In this document: one piece after another, positions 26,755 through 34,349 of the stretch
How the letters are laid out: every line of letters starts with the position of its first letter
Numbering within the stretch: the first letter of the stretch is position 1
Source of the DNA: a virus
Reading direction: 5' to 3' (one strand)
Length of the DNA stretch: 64,000 bases
IMG/VR virus record: IMGVR_UViG_3300008448_000044
Location: 1-64,000 of that record
Notes under the pieces: model-generated
Databases searched by the model: none
The model's input: only the letters and a program-made list of their open reading frames with translations
What the model was told of the DNA's origin: nothing
Made by a program: the position numbers and the translations under genes

Positions 26755-27548
26755 TAAATTAAAGATTTACCGTATTTATTCGGACCTTTACCAACCCCTC
26801 TAGTTATTTTACCTACAAATTGGTCAAAGATACTACCAATATCAATTGAAACCCCACCACTTTTAGAAAAAGTTACCGCTAAATTCTTACCTACAAATCC
26901 ACCACCAATTAATAAAAGTTTACCTGACATGTTTTTATTCTTAAAATCACTTTCAATTTTTTTATAAATAGTTGGATAATACTCCTCTATTTTTTTTGAA
27001 TCTTCGTATTTGTACTCGCCTGGTATTTTGTAAGAGTTGAATTTTTTAATGTTAGGGTATTTTTTTTGTATACGAGATTCAACATCTCTTGATGTGACTA
27101 AATACACCTCATTAATTTCTTTTAAAATAGAATCTAATTTTTTTAATGTTACTAAGTCATAATGAACATTCATACTACAAAATTTCTTATTATTAGTTTT
27201 ATCTTTTTCATTCAAAATATTTGATAACATTTCCCTAGAAATTGACCAATATGGATTAGACCCTCTCTCAATTTTTTCTGTTGGGATTCCTAATATATCG
27301 CAATCATTAATTGCAGTTTTTAAATTTTGACTAATCTCTTTCATTTCCTGAATATTTGGAACTCTCCCTAAATGAGTGTTATAAAAATGTGCACAACCTT
27401 TATGGTTTGGGTCTGTTAGTAATACTGCAATTTCACCATCACCAATTCGTATAATAGAAAGAGGTTCTTTAGATTTTAGTTTTTTCATAACTAAATTAAA
27501 TACCTCTTCGGTGTCGGTATTAATTTTTATATTTTGTTTCGTATACAT
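26754..27548 (-). CDS. GT-D-type glycosyltransferase, 264 aa
   Basis: SIIRIGDGEIAVLL carries the DxE motif of the GT-D fold (DUF1792) and the C-terminal LLIGGGFVGKNLAVTFSKSG with SIDIGSIFDQ matches the family end. These add sugars, often glucose, to glycans or glycoproteins. Overlaps the following GT gene by 29 nt. Confidence 0.78.
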   Translation of the reverse strand: MYTKQNIKINTDTEEVFNLVMKKLKSKEPLSIIRIGDGEIAVLLTDPNHKGCAHFYNTHLGRVPNIQEMKEISQNLKTAINDCDILGIPTEKIERGSNPYWSISREMLSNILNEKDKTNNKKFCSMNVHYDLVTLKKLDSILKEINEVYLVTSRDVESRIQKKYPNIKKFNSYKIPGEYKYEDSKKIEEYYPTIYKKIESDFKNKNMSGKLLLIGGGFVGKNLAVTFSKSGGVSIDIGSIFDQFVGKITRGVGKGPNKYGKSLI

Positions 27549-28143
27549 GTTTATCTTTAGTTAAAATATTAGTTAAATTTGTAGTATTTTTAACTGTTTT
27601 TGATAATTCAATATCAATTCGATTAAATGAGATAATTCCCTTATTCTTTATTAAATTGTGTAAAATTAAATCACCATACCAAATTTTAATCTCATTATCA
27701 ATTATTATATATTTTTCTTTTTTGATGTAAAAAAAACACCCAAACCCCTTTTCCATGGAGCCTATTTTATTTTTCACACTAACTTCAGAATTCTTATTAA
27801 GGTTTTTATAATCTAACCCAATTAAATCGTAGTCATGGTTTAGTATTTCACGTAAAACCCTATCAATATTTTCAATACATAGGTCGTCATTTGTAATAAT
27901 TATATTAGTGTTTTTACATAATTGGACTCCTAAATTCCAAGACGGGTTAACAAAAATATTGTTTTTATTTTTTACGTGGTTAACTTTTTTAAACTTTGAA
28001 ATGTTGCATGTTATTTTTTCAGGGTTATTATCAATTAAAATAATTTCATTAATTAATGATGAATTATCCAATTCTGTTAATAAACATGGTGTCTTGTTGC
28101 TTAACCACATTGTTGGTATAACTACTGAGAAGTTACTTGTCAT
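27520..28143 (-). CDS. GT2-like glycosyltransferase, 207 aa
   Basis: FSVVIPTMWLSN at the N terminus, INEIILIDNNPE, a short NPSWNLGVQL and TNDDLC in the DxD position fit a small GT-A glycosyltransferase. Shares an ATGA overlap with the next gene, so the cluster is one operon. Confidence 0.72.
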   Translation of the reverse strand: MTSNFSVVIPTMWLSNKTPCLLTELDNSSLINEIILIDNNPEKITCNISKFKKVNHVKNKNNIFVNPSWNLGVQLCKNTNIIITNDDLCIENIDRVLREILNHDYDLIGLDYKNLNKNSEVSVKNKIGSMEKGFGCFFYIKKEKYIIIDNEIKIWYGDLILHNLIKNKGIISFNRIDIELSKTVKNTTNLTNILTKDKHVYETKYKN

Positions 28144-28709
28144 ACTAAATGTTTTTTATTTGACATATCACCACCTCTGTACCAATGTTGGACATAAATA
28201 CCTTTCATTAAACCTACTTTACCACCAGCATTTCTTACCCTTCTGTGCATATCATTATCAATGGTCAGCATTTTTTCTTCTTTGAACCCACCAACTTTTT
28301 CCCAGATAGATTTTTTCATTAAAATTAAAACACCACTCAATTCACCATTTTTAGTAATATCCATTACTGAAGTTTTGTTAGTATTCCACAAATTTTCACC
28401 AATAGTTCTATGATATGATTGGTCATTATTATTCCAATTAACGTTAGGAGCAATTTGATATTTACACCCAACCCTATTTGTATAACAGGTAAACATAGAA
28501 TATGACGGGTTGTTTTGGATAACTTCTTCAATTCTTGACCCAAAAAAATGTGTCGTATGAACGGCATCCCCATCTAAAAAACACACCCAATCATTAGAAC
28601 CAATGATGGACATGATTTCATTATAAGATTTACCAATATTCTTATCCGAATTCCAAGGGATAAAATGGTAAATTTTAAATTTGGGTACTATGAATGTATT
28701 TTTAGACAT
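28140..28709 (-). CDS. GT2-type glycosyltransferase, 189 aa
   Basis: WVCFLDGDAVHTT contains DGD (DxD) for nucleotide-sugar binding and the C-terminal VGGFKEEKMLTIDNDMHRRV matches GT2/galactosyltransferase-like catalytic segments. The N-terminal part is short compared with typical GT2. First gene of the leftward operon. Confidence 0.78.
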   Translation of the reverse strand: MSKNTFIVPKFKIYHFIPWNSDKNIGKSYNEIMSIIGSNDWVCFLDGDAVHTTHFFGSRIEEVIQNNPSYSMFTCYTNRVGCKYQIAPNVNWNNNDQSYHRTIGENLWNTNKTSVMDITKNGELSGVLILMKKSIWEKVGGFKEEKMLTIDNDMHRRVRNAGGKVGLMKGIYVQHWYRGGDMSNKKHLV

Positions 28710-28771
28710 TTTGTTTTATATTATCAAAAATAGTAGACATGTTCTATTTATAAATACATATAGTATAGTTT

Positions 28772-29860
28772 ATGAAATTAATAATAGTATCGACATTTTG
28801 GAACGCGGAAAAATACGTAAATAAATGTATTGAATCTTTGAAAAATCAGTATTATACAAACTTTACTGCGTATTTTGTTGATGATATGTCTACCGATAAT
28901 TCATATAATGTTGCAAAAAACGCGGTAGGTGATGACGATAGATTTGTTTTAATTAAAAATTCTGAAAAAAAATATAAGACAAAAAATTTCATAGACATTA
29001 TTAGAGAAAATCCCAAGATTGATTGGGATGATGTTATTATTGAAATAGATGGTGATGATAAATTAAAGGATAATCATGTATTAAGTCGAATAAATAAAGT
29101 TTTTTCTGATTATAACATTTGGTTATGTGGGACAAAATGGATTGATACAAATGGTAGACTTGGAAATTATGGAAAACCCACACCTGAAAAAGCAAGGGTA
29201 ACTTCATGGAATTTCTCACACATGAGGTCTTACAGAGCTTTTTTGTTTAGAGCAATAAAAGATGAACATTTAAAATTTGAAGGTGGTTATTTTAAAGCCG
29301 CTTGTGACTTAGGATTTGGTATCCCTATGTTAGAAATGGCGGGAAGTGAACATTTTCATTATATTGAAGAACCTCTTTATGTATACACATGGCACGACAG
29401 ACAATCTTATTCGGATAAAAATTCATTTGGTGATAAAACAGTTCAAGGAAGAACCGCAAAACACATTTATTCGTTACCAAAATATCAAAAATTAAATTTA
29501 GAATTCGAATTTAAAATAAATGAAGAACCTGAAGTAATTCCTGAAATTAAACCTAGTAATATTGAGGTTTTAAATAAACTTTTACATAAAAAAGACAGTA
29601 ATAAATTCAAAACTACTCCTGCTAAAGGAGTTGATTATGACAGATTAAATAAAATTTTGTACGCCCAAGGGGTGTATAATCCTAAAAACAATACACCTTC
29701 ACCAAGAGTCAATCAGAATAAACCCGAAGATAGAAACAAATTAATTGAAATTAAAAGAGACTCTAATCTCGACGCTCTGAGAAAAAACTTACCAGGAAAA
29801 CCTAATCGAAAAAAAGATATTCCAAACATCTTTAGTAAAAAAAATCAAAGAAGAGGATAA
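28772..29860 (+). CDS. GT2 glycosyltransferase with C-terminal extension, 362 aa
   Basis: IIVSTFWNAEKYVNKCIESL, FVDDMSTDNSY and IEIDGDDKLKDN (DxD near 90) identify a GT-A/GT2 enzyme; the core ends near 240. The remaining 120 residues are hydrophilic and basic (PNRKKDIPNIF) and may anchor it to a virion or partner. TATTTAT at 28745-28751 precedes it. Divergent from the leftward GT operon, so the locus likely decorates phage or host surface. Confidence 0.82.
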   Translation: MKLIIVSTFWNAEKYVNKCIESLKNQYYTNFTAYFVDDMSTDNSYNVAKNAVGDDDRFVLIKNSEKKYKTKNFIDIIRENPKIDWDDVIIEIDGDDKLKDNHVLSRINKVFSDYNIWLCGTKWIDTNGRLGNYGKPTPEKARVTSWNFSHMRSYRAFLFRAIKDEHLKFEGGYFKAACDLGFGIPMLEMAGSEHFHYIEEPLYVYTWHDRQSYSDKNSFGDKTVQGRTAKHIYSLPKYQKLNLEFEFKINEEPEVIPEIKPSNIEVLNKLLHKKDSNKFKTTPAKGVDYDRLNKILYAQGVYNPKNNTPSPRVNQNKPEDRNKLIEIKRDSNLDALRKNLPGKPNRKKDIPNIFSKKNQRRG

Positions 29861-29890
29861 AAGTCTTTTGATTTATAAGACAAAAGTTTC

Positions 29891-29898
29891 TATATTTG
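29891..29898 (+). promoter_or_regulatory. TATATTTG promoter
   Basis: TATATTTG 14 nt upstream of ATG 29913. Confidence 0.65.
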
Positions 29899-29912
29899 TA
29901 AAAACGAATACT

Positions 29913-30092
29913 ATGTACGTGATTTTAAAATACATTCTTAATGAAAAATCAGGGAAAAAATTACCCGTTATATTACTCAATGGTAGTAGTGAAATTTGGG
30001 AATTTGAAACTCTTGAATCTGCCGAAAATATGAGGGATATTTTCCAAAAAAATTCTGACTCGGGATACAAGTACGAGGTCAAAAAAATATAA
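29913..30092 (+). CDS. hypothetical protein, 59 aa
   Basis: Small alpha/beta protein (MYVILKYILNEKSGKKLPVI...). ATG 29913 chosen because the promoter lies just before it. Immediately followed by tRNA-Arg. Confidence 0.55.
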   Translation: MYVILKYILNEKSGKKLPVILLNGSSEIWEFETLESAENMRDIFQKNSDSGYKYEVKKI

Positions 30093-30099
30093 TTAACTT

Positions 30100-30173
30100 G
30101 GTTCCGTAGCTCAGCTGGATAGAGCAACTGCCTTCTAAGCAGTAGGTCACAGGTTCGAATCCTGTCGGGACTA
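30100..30173 (+). tRNA. tRNA-Arg(TCT)
   Basis: Cloverleaf complete; loop CTTCTAA gives anticodon TCT (AGA). T-arm ACAGG-TTCGAAT-CCTGT. No encoded CCA. Confidence 0.92.
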
Positions 30174-30189
30174 CTTTTTAAAAAATATT

Positions 30190-30441
30190 ATGGGAAGTCA
30201 AGATAATATGTTAGAACAAGAACACAATGAATTTGTTAACAGTGACCTTTTTTGTCAAATGATAAAGGATAAAATTGAACATTCCCATTATCATAAGTAC
30301 GATGGTATTGCACCTGAAGGTTTTTTGTTAATACCTGAAATTACTCTTGAACGTCTTAAAGATTTTGATTTTTGGAAGGAATGGAAAAATAATCCTTCAG
30401 TTCTTATTGACTTTGCAAAAAAAGATTCTTATTTAATATAA
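30190..30441 (+). CDS. hypothetical protein, 83 aa
   Basis: Acidic, helical, His-rich segment EHSHYHKYD. Unrecognised. Confidence 0.5.
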   Translation: MGSQDNMLEQEHNEFVNSDLFCQMIKDKIEHSHYHKYDGIAPEGFLLIPEITLERLKDFDFWKEWKNNPSVLIDFAKKDSYLI

Positions 30442-30470
30442 CTTTTTTTTGTGAGATACAGATTTTTTTA

Positions 30471-30478
30471 TATCTTTG
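30471..30478 (+). promoter_or_regulatory. TATCTTTG promoter
   Basis: TATCTTTG 20 nt before ATG 30499; heads the 30499-31919 gene run. Confidence 0.7.
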
Positions 30479-30498
30479 TAATCTAAATCAATAACATT

Positions 30499-31164
30499 AT
30501 GAAAAAGTTAATCAACGTCGCAATTGTTCTCGGTCTTATAGTATACGCAGGCGAATACCTGAAAAAAAACAATACTGACCTTTACGAAGTTTTTGATGTA
30601 GAAAAGCCTGTGGCTATCTATCTACCTGAAACTCCTGTAACTGTTGAGGAAGATACTCATTCTCATGACACTTCTGAATCTCATGTTGAAGAAGATTACT
30701 CTACTAACCCTAGTGTAGGTCAAACAATCTACATCAGAGCTTTGGGTGATGTTGACAATAACGACCTACAGTCGGCTGCTGACATCGTAAGAGATTTCTA
30801 CGGATACAATGTAAAATTCTTACCTAAAGTTGAGGTTAATTCTTATATGTTAACTTCTAATGGTGACTTAAATTCTGTTAACACTTGTGCTTCTTTGTCT
30901 GATGATGATAAAACAATCTATATCACTGACAGAAAACTATATACTCCTACTGGTGATTTACTTCGAGGTGTTGCGTCAGGTAACGATAGAACCGTTATTG
31001 TTAGAGGTGAATCAAGTTTCTTGAGAGAAACTGTTATCCACGAACTTGGTCACACACTTGGTTTGGGTCACTGTGACGACCTGTCTTGTATCATGGCAAT
31101 CAACAATGACGCATATGATAGTGGTGATTTCTGTAATAGTTGTAAACGTAAAATTGGTTTTTAA
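30499..31164 (+). CDS. archaemetzincin-like metalloprotease, membrane-anchored, 221 aa
   Basis: N-terminal signal anchor (about 3-18), His/Glu-rich linker, then HELGHTLGLGHCDDLSCIM at 181-199 and CNSC at 212-215. This reproduces the archaemetzincin (M54) signature: HExxHxxGxxHC with four following Cys for a second zinc, though the spacing from Met199 to CNSC is 12 rather than the usual 17 residues. Cleaves proteins; localisation periplasmic or outside. It heads an early operon. Confidence 0.85.
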   Translation: MKKLINVAIVLGLIVYAGEYLKKNNTDLYEVFDVEKPVAIYLPETPVTVEEDTHSHDTSESHVEEDYSTNPSVGQTIYIRALGDVDNNDLQSAADIVRDFYGYNVKFLPKVEVNSYMLTSNGDLNSVNTCASLSDDDKTIYITDRKLYTPTGDLLRGVASGNDRTVIVRGESSFLRETVIHELGHTLGLGHCDDLSCIMAINNDAYDSGDFCNSCKRKIGF

Positions 31165-31167
31165 TAT

Positions 31168-31446
31168 ATGAAAACATTTAAAGAATTAAAATTTAAAACT
31201 CACCCTATGGGTCTTGGGGTACAGGCAGTTGAGACATTTGATAACCAATATGGGGTTTCTGTGGTCAGAACCCCATATTCATACGGGGGTCAAAAAGGAA
31301 GATACGAATTGGCGGTACTTGATTCTTCAGGAGCAATTACCTATGATACACCAATCACTAATGATGTGTTGGGTTACCTTACCGAAGATGAGGTTTCTCA
31401 CTATATGATTGAAGTTCAAAAATTATTAACTTATACATTATTTTAA
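31168..31446 (+). CDS. hypothetical protein, 92 aa
   Basis: Beta-rich small protein (GLGVQAVETFDNQYGVSVVR...) typical of early phage ORFs; 3 nt after the metzincin gene. Function unknown. Confidence 0.55.
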   Translation: MKTFKELKFKTHPMGLGVQAVETFDNQYGVSVVRTPYSYGGQKGRYELAVLDSSGAITYDTPITNDVLGYLTEDEVSHYMIEVQKLLTYTLF

Positions 31447-31450
31447 AACT

Positions 31451-31708
31451 ATGCCAGAATTTGAAAGTTATGTTGACGTGGATGTTGATGAATTCTTATC
31501 CGCATGTTCACCAAGAGAAATTGAAAATTTGATTGAATACCTTATTGAGGACGGACATCTTGATTCAAAAGGACTACCAAAGAAAAATGAACCAAAGAGT
31601 TTAATGGAAGAAGAGTGGGTCGAAATTACCGATAATCTAAGGGAAAAACGACTTAACATCTCTAACGAAGACGAAGAAACAATTAGAAAAATTTCAAAAA
31701 AATATTAA
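31451..31708 (+). CDS. hypothetical protein, 85 aa
   Basis: Acidic helical protein (VDVDEFLSACSPREIENLIEYL...); resembles small phage proteins with an SPRE(I/L) helix turn. Same operon. Confidence 0.55.
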   Translation: MPEFESYVDVDVDEFLSACSPREIENLIEYLIEDGHLDSKGLPKKNEPKSLMEEEWVEITDNLREKRLNISNEDEETIRKISKKY

Positions 31709-31712
31709 TAAC

Positions 31713-31919
31713 ATGAATAGTATATTTAAAGACCTAATGGAAGAAAATTTAATTTCTGAACCTGAAATTGTGGATTTGATTCAGGTTACACACAAGTTAA
31801 CAAAACTCAATATAATGAGTCAAGAAGATTTGGATAATCTTTGTTTAAAACTAGGAGTAACGCAAATAGGTGAAAATGTATTCCAAATAGATGAAAATAG
31901 TGAGTATACGTTTAACTAA
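31713..31919 (+). CDS. hypothetical protein, 68 aa
   Basis: Small acidic helical ORF, last of the operon before tRNA-Met. Unrecognised. Confidence 0.5.
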   Translation: MNSIFKDLMEENLISEPEIVDLIQVTHKLTKLNIMSQEDLDNLCLKLGVTQIGENVFQIDENSEYTFN

Positions 31920-31927
31920 CTCCTAAC

Positions 31928-32002
31928 GGTCCTATAGCTCAGTTGGTTAGTAGCACCTGACTCATAATCAGGGGGTCACAGGTTCGAGCCCTGTTGGGAC
32001 CA
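31928..32002 (+). tRNA. tRNA-Met(CAT), elongator type
   Basis: Acceptor GGTCCTA/TGGGACC, anticodon loop CTCATAA. G1-C72 pair present, so not an initiator. An Ile-CAT identity is possible. Confidence 0.88.
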
Positions 32003-32088
32003 CAAAAAAAATTAGTAAAAAGCTTGTCAATCAAGAAACTTTTACTAAGTTTGTAATAGTTATTAGAAAACAAATTAAAATAGAAACA

Positions 32089-32193
32089 ATGAGAACAATT
32101 AATAAACATATGGTCATTATTAGCAAGTCGCAGTTTAGAAATTGCTGGTATCCGCGTGTTCAGATTAATGGTTCGGATTTGTGTATAGGTTAA
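32089..32193 (+). CDS. short ORF before boxA leader, 34 aa
   Basis: MRTINKHMVIISKSQF... between a TAAGTTTG promoter (about 32045-32052) and a terminator. Similar short ORFs precede the RNA units at 36528 and 50493. It could be a leader peptide or a real micropeptide. Confidence 0.45.
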   Translation: MRTINKHMVIISKSQFRNCWYPRVQINGSDLCIG

Positions 32194-32218
32194 AATTGAG
32201 TTAAACGTAACAAGATAT

Positions 32219-32250
32219 AACCCCGAACCAACACAAGGTTCGGGGTTTTT
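32219..32250 (+). terminator. Rho-independent terminator
   Basis: CCCCGAACC/GGTTCGGGG stem followed by a T run, just before the boxA element. Confidence 0.9.
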
Positions 32251-32258
32251 TGTTTTAA

Positions 32259-32282
32259 GTTCTTTGACATATTGGTTTGAAA
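32259..32282 (+). promoter_or_regulatory. boxA-like leader of the first tRNA cluster
   Basis: GTTCTTTGACATATTGG and the next 7 nt are identical to 36699-36722. The GTTCTTTGA core resembles the NusB/NusE-binding boxA of Bacteroidetes rRNA leaders. Confidence 0.65.
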
Positions 32283-32290
32283 GTTTAAAT

Positions 32291-32374
32291 TGTCCTGTAG
32301 TGTAATTGGCAACACACCTGATTTTGGCTCAGGAATCCGCAAGGTGTATCCAGGTTCGAGTCCTGGCGGGACAA
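32291..32374 (+). tRNA. tRNA-Gln(TTG)
   Basis: Acceptor TGTCCTG/CGGGACA, loop TTTTGGC gives TTG. The variable region is long for Gln (about 16 nt). Confidence 0.82.
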
Positions 32375-32378
32375 CAGA

Positions 32379-32450
32379 TGGCGTGGCTTAGAGGAAAAGA
32401 GTTTTCTCTCATAAGGAAGACCAAGTGGGTTCGAAACCCATACACGTCAC
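32379..32450 (+). tRNA. tRNA with CAT anticodon (Met or Ile2)
   Basis: Loop CTCATAA gives CAT. Acceptor TGGCGTG/CACGTCA pairs but leaves one extra base before it, so the exact ends are uncertain. Could be the AUA-reading Ile tRNA or a second Met tRNA. Confidence 0.65.
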
Positions 32451-32457
32451 CGAATAA

Positions 32458-32531
32458 TAGCCCTTTAGCTTAAAGGAGAAGCACTTGTTTTACATACAAG
32501 ATAGTGTAGGTTCGAGTCCTACAGGGGCTAC
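32458..32531 (+). tRNA. tRNA-Val(TAC)
   Basis: Acceptor TAGCCCT/GGGGCTA; loop TTTACAT gives TAC. Confidence 0.9.
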
Positions 32532-32539
32532 AATAAATT

Positions 32540-32612
32540 GGAGAGGTTGCCAAGTTGGTCAAGGCACTGGACTGAAAATCCAGCTATGTGGGTTCGATTC
32601 CCACCCTCTCCA
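32540..32612 (+). tRNA. tRNA-Phe(GAA)
   Basis: Acceptor GGAGAGG/CCTCTCC; loop CTGAAAA gives GAA. A second Phe tRNA is at 40552. Confidence 0.9.
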
Positions 32613-32689
32613 CGGAGTCCTGAATTAACAGGAGACCCCCACTCCCATATGGCAGTCAGTCCGTTAACCTGATGAAGTGGGGTTTTTAT
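32613..32689 (+). ncRNA. short structured spacer with terminator-like hairpin
   Basis: TCCTG/CAGGA small hairpin inside, then CCCCACT (32637-32643) pairs with AGTGGGG (32676-32682) followed by TTTTTA. It may be a small RNA or a processing/attenuation element between tRNAs. Confidence 0.35.
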
Positions 32690-32767
32690 GGAGTATATAG
32701 TGTCAGTGGTTGAGCACGTTAGTTTGTGGTACTAATAGGGTGAGTTCGAATCTCACTATACTCCCCA
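32690..32767 (+). tRNA. tRNA-His(GTG), with encoded CCA
   Basis: Loop TTGTGGT gives GTG. An eighth acceptor pair (G-1 to C73) is present as expected for His tRNA, and CCA is encoded at 32765-32767. Confidence 0.9.
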
Positions 32768-32830
32768 CCCCCCGAGTTTTGGAGCTGGTACCTCCTTTTA
32801 CCCGAATTGAAATGAAAAACTACCAAATTT

Positions 32831-32917
32831 GGAAGTGGTCTGAATGGACGAAGAGCTTGTCTTGAAAACAAGTAGTACCTTAACTGTGTATTGGGGGTTC
32901 GATTCCCTCCGCTTCCG
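32831..32917 (+). tRNA. tRNA-Ser(TGA)
   Basis: Class II tRNA with long variable arm; acceptor GGAAGTG/CGCTTCC; loop CTTGAAA gives TGA. Confidence 0.9.
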
Positions 32918-32923
32918 CAACTT

Positions 32924-32996
32924 AGTCTCTTGGTGTAACGGATAAGCACCTATCGCTACGGACGATAAAGTTTGGGTTCGAATCCCAAGGAGACTA
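32924..32996 (+). tRNA. tRNA-Arg(ACG)
   Basis: Acceptor AGTCTCT/GGAGACT; stem TATCG/CGATA, loop CTACGGA gives ACG (CGN box, A34 probably edited to inosine). Confidence 0.9.
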
Positions 32997-33037
32997 CAAC
33001 ATCCGATGTGTGTTCCCGAGCTAGGTCGGGATAAAAT

Positions 33038-33125
33038 GGAAGATTACTCAAATTGGTAAAGAGGCTTGTTTGCTAAACAAGTAGGTCTGAAATATGATAC
33101 GTAGGTTCGAACCCTACATCTTCCG
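33038..33125 (+). tRNA. tRNA-Ser(GCT)
   Basis: Class II; acceptor GGAAGAT/ATCTTCC; loop TTGCTAA gives GCT. A small hairpin CCCGA/TCGGG lies just upstream (33013-33031). Confidence 0.9.
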
Positions 33126-33132
33126 CAACAAT

Positions 33133-33205
33133 GGTTCTGTAGTTCAATTGGAAGAACAAGGCTCTTCTAAGGCTTCGGTTGGGGGTTCGAATCCCTCCAG
33201 AATCA
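33133..33205 (+). tRNA. tRNA-Arg(TCT), second copy
   Basis: Loop CTTCTAA gives TCT. Acceptor GGTTCTG/CAGAATC pairs fully with one wobble; different sequence from the 30100 copy. Confidence 0.8.
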
Positions 33206-33218
33206 CTAAAATAAATAA

Positions 33219-33290
33219 CGGGGTGTAGTCTCGGGGAGAGACGCGTGTTTTGGGAACACGAGGCGGCTGGTTCGACTCCAGTCACCCCGA
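33219..33290 (+). tRNA. tRNA-Pro(TGG)
   Basis: Acceptor CGGGGTG/CACCCCG with C1-G72 as in bacterial Pro tRNAs; loop TTTGGGA gives TGG. Confidence 0.9.
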
Positions 33291-33305
33291 CTAATAATTA
33301 AAATT

Positions 33306-33515
33306 ATGTTTGGATTTAGAAAAACATTAACTAACGAGGAATGTGAAATAGTCATGTTAAAAGGAAAGTTAGAAGGACTGACCAATTATCATGAGGGTTT
33401 AACTAAAGTTAGTGAAAGACCTGATAATAGAAGTGATTTATCAGAAGAAATTAAAAGAGTTAAAAATGAAATCATTATGATTGAAGGAACTCTAAAAAAA
33501 ATGAAAAAAAATTAG
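33306..33515 (+). CDS. hypothetical protein, 69 aa
   Basis: Charged helical protein (MFGFRKTLTNEECEIVMLKG...) with coiled-coil spacing, between tRNA genes. Function unknown. Confidence 0.6.
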   Translation: MFGFRKTLTNEECEIVMLKGKLEGLTNYHEGLTKVSERPDNRSDLSEEIKRVKNEIIMIEGTLKKMKKN

Positions 33516-33572
33516 TAAAACAGAACGATATATACCAAAAAATGGTTACTTTTGTTCTATAAAACTAAATAT

Positions 33573-33645
33573 TGTGATGTGTCCGAGTGGTTTAGGAACT
33601 ATCCTGATACGATAGTCTACGTGGGTTCGAGTCCCACCGTCACAA
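33573..33645 (+). tRNA. tRNA-Ile(GAT)
   Basis: Acceptor TGTGATG/CGTCACA; stem CTATC/GATAG, loop CTGATAC gives GAT. Confidence 0.92.
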
Positions 33646-33661
33646 CGAAAACTGTAGTAAA

Positions 33662-33778
33662 ATAAGAGTTACTTCGTCTGTTAAACGAGTGGTCGTAGGT
33701 TCGAATCCTACCTTTGAACACAGTCTTAAGTGACACGTTCAGAGTAGCTCAGGGGTAGAGTACTAAATCTCTCTTATG
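33662..33778 (+). tRNA. circularly permuted tRNA-Asn(GTT) gene (candidate)
   Basis: The 3' part comes first: anticodon stem TTCGT/ACGAG with loop CTGTTAA (33673-33689), variable TGGTC, T-arm GTAGG-TTCGAAT-CCTAC and acceptor strand CTTTGAA to 33718. Eighteen bases later the 5' part follows: TTCAGAG (33738-33744), TA, D-arm GCTC...GAGT and base 26 at 33762. TTCAGAG pairs with CTTTGAA. Joined, the parts give positions 1-26 plus 27-73 with none missing. Flanks ATAAGAG (33662-33668) and CTCTTAT (33772-33778) are complementary, continuing the closing stem. A normal tRNA-Asn also exists at 34590. Two broken tRNA pieces are the alternative. Confidence 0.6.
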
Positions 33779-33796
33779 ATTTTCTCAGTTTTAATT

Positions 33797-33872
33797 GTCT
33801 TCGTAGCTCAGCTGGTTTTAGAGCATTCCACTTTTAATGGAAGGGTCACAGATTCGAATTCTGTCGGGGACA
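33797..33872 (+). tRNA. tRNA-Lys(TTT)
   Basis: Acceptor GTCTTCG/CGGGGAC; stem TTCCA/TGGAA, loop CTTTTAA gives TTT. Three extra T in the D-loop. Confidence 0.9.
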
Positions 33873-33887
33873 CAAATTAACAACACA

Positions 33888-34289
33888 ATGCACAGTACTG
33901 CAAACAAAGAAAAATGTCTTAATGGTAAATCCTTAGAAGACGACTTTCAAAACCTAACAGGGTTAAAGAAAATGTTAAAAAAAGAAAAACCATTCTTTAT
34001 TAATTCTTTAGGTAAAAAACAAATTATTGATTTTGATTTTAAAACTGAAATTAATGGTGTTGATGTCTTTATTGACTTAACAACAACATTCAGAAGTGAC
34101 AGATTAAAACAAAAGGCATATAATGCGATTATGTATAAAACTAAACTTAACCCAAATTGTAAGTTTTATATGGGAGTTGGAAAATTAATTGAAAACGGGA
34201 AAAAGAAAAATCCGATTTTAATCGAAGGGATTGATGGTGTAATCTTGGTAGATGATTTAATCGGAATGATAAAACGGACAGATGCCTGA
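33888..34289 (+). CDS. hypothetical protein, possible PD-(D/E)xK-like fold, 133 aa
   Basis: ATG 33888 is used since the longer frame would include the tRNA-Lys gene. KQIIDFDFKTEINGVDVFIDLTTTFRSDRLKQKAYNAIMYK resembles a nuclease-fold core with an acidic strand pair, but the canonical E/QxK is not clear. The C-terminal 14 nt overlap the start of tRNA-Cys. Confidence 0.5.
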   Translation: MHSTANKEKCLNGKSLEDDFQNLTGLKKMLKKEKPFFINSLGKKQIIDFDFKTEINGVDVFIDLTTTFRSDRLKQKAYNAIMYKTKLNPNCKFYMGVGKLIENGKKKNPILIEGIDGVILVDDLIGMIKRTDA

Positions 34290-34349
34290 GTGGTTTAAAG
34301 GGGTGGACTGCAAATCCATTATTCGGGGGTTCAAATCCCTCTCTGTCCT
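34276..34349 (+). tRNA. tRNA-Cys(GCA)
   Basis: Acceptor GGACAGA/TCTGTCC; loop CTGCAAA gives GCA. Its 5' end lies inside the preceding ORF. Confidence 0.9.

Noticed and set aside
32669-32675. CTGATGA as a hammerhead ribozyme core
   Set aside because: No matching GAAA and cleavage-site segments nearby.
32719-33285. Leftward ORFs with recurring GGxRTPN-like peptides
   Set aside because: They are antisense translations of tRNA T-arms; the same artefact appears at 34147, 35481, 36580, 38166, 39636, 39871 and 51698.
33662-33778. Group I intron inside a tRNA-Asn
   Set aside because: Order of halves is reversed and the gap is only 18 nt, so it is not an intron-interrupted gene.
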